Shown here: positions 24,601 through 35,664 of the stretch, piece after piece | Position numbering within the stretch: position 1 is the first letter of the stretch | How the letters are laid out: every line of letters starts with the position of its first letter | From: Piscicola geometra | Taxonomy: Eukaryota; Annelida; Clitellata; Hirudinida; Piscicolidae | Assembly (NCBI GenBank): GCA_943735955.1 | Contig: OX030957.1 | Coordinates: 7,487,757-7,551,756 of the forward strand | Reading direction: 5' to 3' | DNA: 64,000 nt | The notes under the pieces: generated by a model | Databases searched by the model: none | Told to the model about the DNA's origin: nothing | What the model saw: the letters and a program-made list of their open reading frames with translations, nothing else | Program-made: the position numbers and the translations under genes

Positions 24601-27600
24601 AAAAATAAAGTTTATTATTGTCTGCATGAATATTAACCCCACACGTTGCTCTGTGTTTAAGAAACAGTGTTCTAACGCTGTAGTTAGGCTAACGGTGACA
24701 ACGAAGCGAAGATTTAAGAGACGTTCTCATCGCATACGGAAAATGCTGAAAAATTATCGCTTTAATTACTTTCAGTCATCTTTATATTTATCAGACTGTA
24801 TCTGGGTGCGATCTCTCTACGTGTGTTTGAGTGAGTGTGCATTTGAATGAGTGTCCTTTCGTGCGAAACAATATAAAAGCTCTCAAAGCATCCATCAACC
24901 AACCTTCTCGCTGAAGCAGACGATGGAGGTATTTTTGAAGACGTGTGAAAGGCACAATACGATGTTCTGAGAGGCACTCAGATGGGGCTGGACCAGTTTC
25001 AAGCACTTTTGAAGATTTTTCGAGACTAGTTTGAGAGCTGCCTGGGAGGAGGAGTGGAAAAGTTGAAGGTGAAAGCTGGAGTAAGAGAGAGGTCTAATAT
25101 GGGATTAATTTGCAATGAGGCGCTATCGTCTAGTTGAGGAGTAGTGGTTGTTAGTGTATTAGAAATAAAAGGCCCTATAAAATCATTTTTTATGAATATT
25201 TTATTTGAGAGAATTTCAATAAATTTATTTAATTGAAAAATGTTTTTATTGAGGGAAACTTCAATAAATTGATTAAATCAATTGATAATATTTTTAGCAA
25301 AACACTGATAAAGAATTAATTGATGGCCTTCTTATCACCTTTACATCATCCCAAAGTTATGCTAACTCATTTGCTAGGCCTTGAAAAAGAAGTTCATAGA
25401 GAGGTGTCTAAGCGTTGAAACAAAAAATTAACAAAATAAAGAGAGCTAAAAGCTTAGTAGGTGAGTTAAGAAATAGGCTTGGTGATGTAACTAGTTTTCT
25501 TAAAGCTGGTAACTAATTGTGTTTTGATAGGAGGATAACGAAAAAGTCTGTAGTTTAGCATAACTCAAGCAGTTTTGACATCTTTATGGTAATTTTAGAG
25601 GTATTACAAAATGTGTATTATTAATGGAGTCATAAAGCATCTCAAAATTTGAAGTCGCAAAACAAAAGTAAAAGTTTAAAAATATTTTTATTGAAAAAGA
25701 TATTTAAGTATTATGAATGTCTTTTCCGCTTTATGTGATAGTTCTAATGAACGAATATTATGTTACAATGTTTGGTAGCATTGAAACAAATCAGCTTCCT
25801 TACCACTTCTTTGAACGCTGTTATACATGAGACGAACTCTAAATTAGACGAACTCTGAATGAGACGAACTCTAATTGATGCAAGTTCTAAATGAGGCGAG
25901 TTCTAGGTAAACCGAAAATTTTCATTCCATACATCTATTTGGGTGATGTGCGTAATGGAACCCAAGACCCTAAGACAAAAGTAGATGTTTGAAGAAGATT
26001 GGGGGTGGCACTCGTCAGACTAGAAAAACAATGGACATGCACCCATGAAAAAAGATTTACAGTTTTTATAACATATAAAAAAGATGTTCGTGTGAAAGAG
26101 AGTTTAAGAGATGTAATTTAAGATATAAATCATTTTTAGTAGTTAGTTCGTAATCGAAAAATTTATTACAAACTTCAAGTAGCAATAAATTTTAATAAAT
26201 TTCACATTTATTATGAAAGAACCGACATTACATAATTTCAAAAACCAAACTCGAAAATATGTTTTAAAATAATTTTTAAACACTTTAAACAGCATCTTGG
26301 TTTGGAAAAACGGCATGTGAAACATGTAAAAACAAGCACAAGATGCTGACTTACAACCGATAAAAAGCTCATTAAAAATCTTGCTCAACCTCCAGGTTAT
26401 GACATGATAGGAGGCCCATTTATCTTACCATACATCCATTCACCCATTTAGAAACAAAACTCATTTGTTTTCCTAGTAAAAAGATGAGGTTCCATGAGAT
26501 TATAAACACTATAATCCATCATAAAAGCCAGGTATAACTTTTAGAAATACATTCGCATCCTGAATCTAATTTTCTTCTTCTTCAAACGAGTTTCTCTACA
26601 TAAAAGTATTATCAATGGAAGGATTCATTTGATATCTCATAAAAGTATTATGCTCTATTTTTCCGCGAATTATTTTTATGTTAAATTTCACGTCGTTGAG
26701 TTTTTTACACACTGTGTTTGATTGTTTTATGTTATCAGTGTCTTTTAAGGGTGAATTTTATGTAATTCTTTGAATAGATAAAAATTTTCGAAACTACTTT
26801 TTGCCTAAACTCCGTCAAATACTTTTGTTGTCTATTTCAGTGCATGAAATTATTATTTATATATTAAAGATTATTTTTGAAAACCAGTTGAAAGTTTTTT
26901 CTTTCTAAAAAAATGCGACTTCGGAGGGGAGACGCCACGGTTCAGAAAGGGAAATGTAGTGAAAAGAAGTGAGGAAGGGCGAAGAAAGAAACATCTCGAT
27001 TCGATGTATTAGAAGTGTTATTTAGGAATTATGAGCAAAAATTATTTTTTTAAACATATATTAATTCTAAAAAGTGTTTTTCGATTTTAAAGACGAGAGA
27101 TGATCGATAGATACTTTTATGTTATCTAGAATACTTATTCACACTTCCAATAACTTCACGAATAAAATAATTAATCTAAAACTTTCACTTGCAAAATAAA
27201 TTTATAATTTATCAAATTTTTTGTTTTACTGAAACGTTTTTGTGAAAAATCTAGTACGGAAAATTTATTTGAAATCACTGAATCCAGATGATCGACTGGA
27301 AAAAGGAGATGTAACTTGTCTAGAATAAGTCATTCAAATAATAATATTATTAAAAATAATAGATTCTTTTATCACTGATAAAATATTTAAAATGTGTGCC
27401 AAAGTCTAAAAATGATGACTTTAATCTAGATCTACTTCGACTCTGAGTTCTTCCGAATATTTCATTCTTATAAAGATTTTTTATTGGAACCAGTTTATTA
27501 TTTATTTATAAATTGAATAATTCAAAATTTTGGAATATTTATAAAATTATAATTTTTTTCGAAATTTATTATAAACTCAAACATCTGAAAAAAATTGTCC

Positions 27601-29218
27601 TATTATAAAAAAATTAACTTGAAAGAATTAAAAGAATAAATAAATCAAGAGTAAAAATTATAAAATATTGTAGAGCAATTAAAAATATTCTCATGCATTC
27701 AATGTAAATAATTCTGATCTAAATTACAGGGCTGAAGAATTACTACTTTAATGCCATAGCCTTCAATAAAACTCTCAGCATCACCATTACAGCAGACGTT
27801 CAAAGGTGTGTTATGCATCGGTAAAAACGAGACTTGCATTCTGTGATTCATCGTGAACTAAAAGCCGCTTGTGTTAGAATGAGATTGTATTGTTTTGTAC
27901 GTTCGTTTTCCTTTGTTCTTAGTCTTTTATTGTGCTGTGTTTTGCTTCCTTCATTGTATCTTATTAAGTATATAAATGAATATAAAAAAAAGGTTTAAAT
28001 ATTTGAGTCCTACATTAAAATATAACATAGGGATGGTAAAGTCTTCCGGATTTTCCAATAAATCAACAAAATATAAGTAAGGTTTGATAGTTGCACCTGT
28101 AGAAACGTGATGGGAATATCGATATAACAGATCCTTTTCTCTCTAAACACAGTTGCGCTTCTTTATGCCATTTTTTGTTGAATGGCGTCTGGTAATAATT
28201 CCTCTTATAGTTCGTATTTATATTGTATAAAATTGTGTCCTCATTCCGTTTGAACCATACTTTTTATTCAACATATTTGTAATCTTTTTTCGGATTTTTA
28301 CTCATTTGTAGTCTACTTAAAGTGACGTGAGAAACTTGAACTCTACAAGTTCATCGCTGCTTAAAAATCATTTTTTTATCTTATCATAACACCGACGCTT
28401 AGTTCAGAGGCCTATCCACTCACTTGTGAAAGGAGAATTCCTGCTTCAAGATTGCACACTCGCTCATCCTCCTCCCTCGGCACGCCTGCCATCACCGTTT
28501 CTCCAGCGGAAAACTGGTCCACAAACTCTTCTAGAGACTCCCTGTCCACGTACGTTGTGTCGGGAAAGAGGAAGAACCAGTTGTACTTGTCCATGAAGTT
28601 CTCGCTCAGATGTCGCAGCACGAGGATCGGCAGCAAGGACTCCCTGGAATGCGTGAAGATGACGAAGGGAAGTCCATGCACGGAGAGGTTGGAAGACTCG
28701 AAGTTCATGAAGAAAAGCAGTTTGGAGCTGATGCTCTGGTAGGTGTTGTTCACCGCCACTCCCAGCGTTTCGTAAGTGTCTTTATGTGTCAAGACGGCAC
28801 TCACCAGCTTGTCCCTGATGCCCAGTTCAGTGGAAACAAACCTGGGCCGTTGCAGCTTCACCTTGCTTCTCAAACTCGAGTTCACCCTCTCAAGCTCCTC
28901 TTTCGACTTGTAACGCAATGTAAAATCTTCAGAATTTTTCTTATCGTGTTTTTCATTTTCACCTTGATTTATCCCACCGGAATATCCAATATTGTTTTCA
29001 ACAAAACCACCAAACTTGCCTTCAACTCTTTCTCCATGCAAGCTCTTCACGACAGGCCTCTTCTTCAAAGGCAATCTCTCACTCACCATTTTACCATGCG
29101 TGGAACAGTTGCCGTCGAGGAGAGAAACGAGCAGCAGATTGATGCAGAAGCCCACACACAAGCCCATCAGCACAAACATCAAAGTCCTCGACAACAACAC
29201 TTCTGTGAGTCTCCTCAT
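21630..29218 (-). CDS. CHPF: Chondroitin polymerising factor (CHPF)
   Basis: Type II Golgi membrane protein that partners chondroitin synthase to polymerise the GlcA-GalNAc chain. Six exons: 28424-29218, 24904-25041, 23788-23900, 23078-23196, 22853-22966 and 21630-22666; phases agree and give 771 aa (human CHPF is about 775). Residues ~12-34 form the signal anchor (LMFVLMGLCVGFCINLLLVS). GT31-like motifs follow: RFVSTELGIRDKL, LGVAVN, then NWFFLFPDTTYV where active synthases carry a DDD motif. The C-terminal half shows GYRRFDVARGAEYILDL, VEVVPTPYVSESTRVTLLL and the ending SQMAMLLF. The C-terminal DxD region is also lost, which fits CHPF rather than a CHSY synthase. The start is the ATG at 29218. 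Intron 1 is 3.4 kb. Exons 2 and 3 are short and less conserved, but their phases and lengths match the human alignment. Confidence 0.92.
23338..23740. repeat. 15-bp minisatellite in CHPF intron 3
   Basis: About 26 head-to-tail copies of a 15-bp unit, ACCATCACTATCATC, with occasional variants (CACCATT, extra ACCATC), between CHPF exons 23078-23196 and 23788-23900. The long open frames across it (repeated MVMIV) are artefacts of the repeat. Confidence 0.97.
24130..24205 (+). mobile_element. SINE 3' end with (ATTG)n tail
   Basis: The segment ends AGAGCGCTATAGAAATCTAT followed by five ATTG units. The GCGCTATA-plus-short-tandem-tail layout matches the 3' end of the SINE at 61177-61382. It lies within a CHPF intron. 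Confidence 0.55.
25042..28423. other. Large first intron of CHPF
   Basis: 3.4 kb of AT-rich sequence between CHPF exons 1 and 2. No nested gene is recognisable on either strand; a minus-strand frame at 26143-26388 is not family-like. Confidence 0.6.
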
Positions 29219-31967
29219 GACCACCCAGCCCTCATCCCCTCCCCCACTCCCTTCTTGCTGAATAGTTCCTTCAAAAACTTAAGAATCCTTTAAAATCAAT
29301 TAGTTTCTGTTTATTTTCAATGTTTTTCTTCTCAATAAGTTGACTTTTTTTTACTATTTTAAATATTTCTGATCTTTTTATCGTTGATTTTGTAATTTAA
29401 AAGTTTTGAAGAAATGTCTTTAGCAGAAACTTGGATTTTTGTAAAGAAAATAACTTAGGAACTATAAACCTTTTTCTCAGTGAATTTCTCTAACCTTTAT
29501 TTATCTAACCAACACAAAATATATGGCAGTAACCACATTTGAAAATATTCAATTTATTTTTTTATATGCTATTTGAAACATCGCTTAAATCATTAATTTT
29601 CACTAAAAACTGTTTCGTCAAATCGTCTTAACCATAAAAGTTAGACGAATCGCCTTATTTATACCACCAATGTTTTTACATGTTTATAGACTATGTTGTA
29701 TAAAGTCTATATACTAATTATATATATATATATATATGTTTTTCTGTGCTTGTGTGTGTGTATTGGTGTGTGTATGTGTGTGTATTTTTGTTCATTTGTG
29801 TGTATTCATTTTTTGTCTGTTATATATTTTTATTTATCTTTTTATACTCGTTTGTGTGTTTTTGAGTCTCAGAAACGTTTCGTGTCTCTGCGTGTATGTT
29901 GTACAATTATTGTTGCCACATGTGTTTATGTTGCAATATTATAGTTGGCACATGGATATGTTATTGTTTTATGGAAGGGAAGTAACGCATGCTTTATTTA
30001 TTCCATTTTTTCTTTTGCTAGTTGCGCTTTCATATATTTTTTTGAAGATTTTGTGATAAGAAATATCATTAAAAATACTCCACTAACGCGTACCATAACT
30101 TTATTCTTCTCAACCTCCTTTTCTTTTCAGCAATTTGGACTTAAACATTTCAATAATTTGCACAATAACCACGTGTTTTTCAACTGCTTGCCACCATCAT
30201 TAATTCTTCCACAGCACCCTATGACAATTCATTATCTCAAGGTAGTACAACAATATTAACTATTATAACACACACAAATTATTTCAATATAATTATTCCA
30301 GTGTAAAAACATCATTTTTTATTAATTTTTTATAGGATAATAGTATCTATAAAAAAATATCTTGGCAATAAGTGTTAAACGTGTAAATTAAAGATAACTT
30401 GCTTGCAGATGACTATAAAAATAAAAATTTAAATTATAATTTCGTTCCCATTCAACTAAATATAAGATTAACGAATACTTTTTAAATATCATTTTCAACC
30501 TTGAAACTCGTTAATTGCCTCTTCCACATATAAGAATTTTTCTATTTTTTTGATTCAGTAATTGATATTTATGGTTTTATTCATTTATGTTCTACATAAA
30601 TTTTTATCTCTCCTCTAACACGCTTGTGTATTTTCTAATACATGCATCCCAGAGTCATTCGAGACTTGTTCGAGATATCATTTCCCCTGGAGAATTGCTC
30701 AGCCGACACTGTTTGGCACCTGGTGCAAGGTGAACTTTCAACGCTCTTTTACTGAGACATTTGAGCTTATTGCCATTAAATGGGAAGAGAGATGTCGATT
30801 CTCAATTTGACAAATAACTTAAGTTATTATGTGTTATAACATTGATATAAACGCTTTAAATTAGATATTTTCTAAAATCACAATGAAATGTTATTACAGT
30901 TTATTAAAACTCTCTTTTAATTATAAAAAAACTAATGTTTTCTAAATAAAACTTCTAACAAGTTCAGACTCACTTTTTAAGCATAATAATGTTTTTTTAT
31001 TTTCCATTATCAGATCTTTTCATTCCATGCTTACATTTTTGGGGAGAAATCTATTGAAAAGGCCTTGGTGAAAACATACAAGCTCCCCCTGGACAAACAG
31101 TAACAATATACATGCTCTACACATTTATAAGAAAATCAACTTTTGTTTTATCAAAGGAATCCTGAACTTCAATTGATATTTATTCGAATTCAAAATTCAG
31201 ATGGCGATGCATGACTTATTGTGCACTACTTTGTGGTCTTCCGGTTGAGGATGGATGAGAAAGTGTGCAAGAATGAAGTGAACGAGGGAAAATGCGATAG
31301 TTTCATTTGATCTATAACAAATATCAACAAGTTATGTGTAATAATTATGAGTAAATTATACCCGATAATTATTTACCTTTTATCAGTTATTTCCCACAAA
31401 CCGTTAAAGAAATGGAACATTGTCCACTAACAAGTATAATAGCCAAGACTGTAAAGTGATCTAAATGTATCTTAAATTTTCGAAACTATTTAGATACTTT
31501 TAAACAAATCATTATTACTGAAAACTGATAAAATTGTCGGCTACGAGTCAGAATTATAGTCCATAACTCGTTAAGAGCAGTTACGCTACACTCGATAAGA
31601 CGAACAAGTTCACAACGGTTGCCACTACGACTTATGAAGGAAACGACCAAAAAGTTAGGACTCAAGACATCATCACTGCACCATTTATATTCTCCAAGTA
31701 AACTTCCCGCTGCCGAGTGACAACCAGGCAGAAGCAAGAAGATTCGTGTAAGGTTTTTTGTATTGTTGAAACATCACTTCAGCACCGTCAACAAAGGCAT
31801 TCTTAGCAACTCCCAAAACGAAAACAAAATAGGACCCGAGCAAATCCAGAATGGTAACTACACCACCCCCATCAGAACACAACCTTCCCAATCAATCAAT
31901 CAGCATCCATCCATTCAATCAACCAATCAGCATCCACCACTCAATCAACCAATCAGCATCCATGCAT
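29219..31967. other. Intergenic region between CHPF and SLC25A39/40
   Basis: Contains (AT)n at about 29719-29738 followed by TG-rich sequence to about 29800, then plain AT-rich sequence. Open frames at 29693-30259 are driven by the TG repeat. The CHPF promoter should lie just above 29218, but I see no clear core element. Confidence 0.55.
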
Positions 31968-34900
31968 TCAATCGGAGGCCCCATTCTTGTTGCGGAAGTA
32001 GTTCTTGCCCATCTCGTAGGAGGTGATCATGACGGCACATGCTGGAGCCACCTTCACCAGACGAGGCACAATGCCTGTGGTGCAGGACGTTGGTATGTTG
32101 ATGTGTTGAGAGAAATGTTTTTCGATCATTCATGATGCGGTATTCTGATATAAAATTCTCTATCGAGTGGTTTACTCCTAGTCCAGCAATGAGCGTCAGA
32201 TCAAATCATTCGCAGTTTGTTAAATAAAAGAAGACACGCTACAATAAACTTCGAAAAGGCTGACGAAATCTTCCAAAAAACAAACGAACGAACCAGCGAA
32301 GAGTGCCTTGCCTCCCTTGGTAGCGTACAGAGCTCTGAGGAGGGCAAGGGTGGACGTCCTTGTCGTAGATGCTCCCAGTGGCTTAGTGGAGTGGCTTGAG
32401 TTATACGCCTTGATTGGTTTGTTGCTGTTGTTGTTGAAGGGTTTGTTGTTGCTGTTGATGTTGAAGGGGGTTGTTGTGTTCGAGGACTTGAAGACCTTGC
32501 TGGCATCCTCGCCGAGGTCGATCTGCATGTGCGTTTTCACCACGTCGAACGGACAGGTCAGCAAGGCGGCCAGCTGGGTGGTGTGTGGGTGCGTCTATGA
32601 TTAAAATGAAGACTTGAGGGTGTTTCTGAGCTGAATTTGAACATCGAAAAAACTTGTTCAGCGCTATAAACTTTTAACAAGTAATTTAATAATACATTAA
32701 TTTTCATTAATTTTAACCGCTAAAAAAATATAATGAATCAACGCATTCTAATACAGACACTTTTTTAGACACTTGAAAAATATGTTACAGCATTCAGCAA
32801 AAAGGTGTATATGTTATTGTCCATATGATATGATATTATGCAATGCATATGATATAGTCCAAATAAAGATTGGTCCATATGGAAATTGGCCCCTATCTCA
32901 CACCAAATAAGGCATGCTTAAGGGGGTGAGACGGAAGCGTCAAGTCTGGTTCGCAAACAACCTTCAGGCATGCGCAAGATGCTAATGGAAAAGTTTGGCA
33001 TTTATTAAAAACGAGATCATCATCATCATCATCTCCTGGTTTTTGTTAAACAGGCTAACTTTTCCTCTCTCGAGGGTGGGGCCTGTCTGAAAAGTCTCAA
33101 TCTCTCCCTCCACTCCTTTCTATCATGGGCATCAGTGCTGCGTGCCCCCAGGTATTTGAGATTGAGAGAGTAATCGGATGCTCAATAGAATAATGACATC
33201 CTACATGCAACAAGACGGTATATGATACACCTCGAGAATCAACGTAAATACAAAATAGTTGTGATGAAATTCCCATATAGGAATTAATTAAAATCGCAGT
33301 AGCGCCACAAACAAACACTCACACACGCGTACACACACACACACAAACACACACGCACACACACACAAGCAAACATACAGTGCCAGAGAGAGCTCCAGCC
33401 AGGAAGATGACGGAGGGAGGGGGTGTGTGCTGGGGGTGGATGTGCGCGTACTGCGACTTGATCGCCTCGTAGGAGAGCCAGTAGATCGCTAAAAGAAATG
33501 AATGAAATATAGGTTTAATTGATCCTAATTGATTTAATGATTAGCATTATTAACCCGATGCAAGTGTGCGTGGGGAAAATTTCGTCAACTCCTTCCTCTA
33601 CTGACAAACAGACACCTTCCACTTCCAACCAGAAGTCGTGTGTACACCTCATGTTTGAGGATTACAATGTTACACGCCTCTGAGACTTGGGCTGTCACCA
33701 CAGAAACAATCAACCGCCTTCAACGCAACGACCGGGCCATGATCCGTTGGATGTGCAACATCAAATCAAAAGATCTCATCAGTTCAGATGAGCTCCAAAA
33801 AATGATGGGAATCCAGGATATTGGTGCTGTACTGCAAGCGAGAAGAATGAGGTGGTTTGGGCATGTGGAACGTGATGGTGGAACAAGGTTAGAAGAATGG
33901 AGGTTGCGGGAACGAAACGACCAGGCAGGCCAAAGAAGACGTGGGAAGAGGTGGTACAGAAAGACCTCAAATACATGGGGGCATGCAGCACTGATGCCCA
34001 TGACAGAAAGGAGTGGAGGGAGAGATTGAGACTTTTCAGACAAGCCCCCCCCTCGGGAGAGGAAAAGTTGGCCTGTTTAACAAAAACCAGGAGATGATGA
34101 TGATGATGATGAACTTATTAATGCTGTTTATGATTGACCTATTAATAATGATGATTAGTAACTTAATAATGATGATTAGTAACTTAATAATGATGATTAG
34201 TAACTTAATAATGATGATTAGTAACTTAATAATGATGATTAGTAACTTAATAATGATGATTAGTAACTTAATAATGATGATTAGTAACTTAATAATGATG
34301 ATTAGTAACTTAATAATGATGATTAGTAACTTAATAATGATGATTAGTAACTTAATAATGATGATTAGTAACTTAATAATGATGATTAGTAACTTAATAA
34401 TGATGATTAGTAACTTAATAATGATGATTAGTAACTTAATAATGATGATTATTAACTTAATAATGATGATTACAATTTACTAAATTAAATGAGAAAATGT
34501 GTGAATGGCAGTTAAGAATACTGAATCAAAGTACATTCAATGCAAATAAGGCGTTGCGGCAAAGGATTAAATCCACCATCAAAATAAATCTACCTCAAAA
34601 TGTAATTACAATCCTACATTTAAAAATCACTTAAATAATTATTCAAAGTATGATTGAGCATTTACGACGACGGGTATTATTAACGTGGCGTAAACCCGAA
34701 CGAGCTTCGAGACCTCTTGGTAATGAAAGCTCTTGGTAAGCACTTGAACTATCACCAATAACAATTAGCGTTTACAAGTGTCTTAACAACAAGCGTAAGA
34801 GGGGTTATCTCTGAGTGGGAGAAACTGCGCAGTTGTGATTAGCGACTGTTTTTTCATTACAATACAGTCTTTTCCTCCATAGACTGTTTTGTCATTACGG

Positions 34901-35585
34901 CAATGATGACTATTTTTCTGCCCTAGAACTGACAATATAATTGAAGGCATTCAATGAAGACACAAACTATCATTTAGAATAAGCAAATCAAGTAGGCCGT
35001 CTGAAGAAACCTTGGCATTGCCCTCCATAGTGGTAAGGAAGCTTCCAGCCTTGGTGCAAACTCCTTCCCAGTCATCAGAGCACACACGCGCTCCGAATCT
35101 CCTAGAACGCACGCAACTTCACAGCAAAGACGCCCTAGAAACCCTCACATGCAACAGTACCCACTCCCATCCCTGTCAAACCTTTCTCCCATCTCCCATC
35201 CCCCATCCACCCATCAAACCACCCAATCCTCGCATCCTACCCATCCATCAATCCACCCATCAACCCATCCATCCACCCATCAACCCATCCATCCACCCAT
35301 CAACCCACCCATCCATCCATCAACCTATCCATTCATCAACCCATCCACCCATCCACCCACCCATCCTCAAACCCACCAGAGAAGGGGACGTCTCGCAGCA
35401 GTGAGGGAGACAGGCCTCTGAAGAGGACCGCAGGTCCATGCGACCTGACACTGGCACTCACGCACGCAAACGTCTGTGCGTACGTCAGACGCGCTGACTG
35501 CATCTTGGTACGTAGAAGTTCTATGGGACTGACCACGGTTACTGCTAGCACTGTGTGTGTGTGTGTGTGTGTGTGTTTATGTGTT

Positions 35586-35664
<79 letters not shown>

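Noticed and set aside
28452..29293. Plus-strand frames opposite CHPF exon 1
   Set aside because: Antisense shadows of a well-conserved minus-strand exon.
29693..30259. Hydrophobic Val/Cys/Phe-rich frames
   Set aside because: Driven by TG/AT repeats and AT-rich sequence.
34013..34483. NLIMMIS-repeat frame
   Set aside because: Translation of a 21-bp minisatellite fused to the retrotransposon remnant.
35012..35421. Pro/His-rich plus-strand frames
   Set aside because: Caused by the CCATCCACCC minisatellite and the antisense of a carrier exon.
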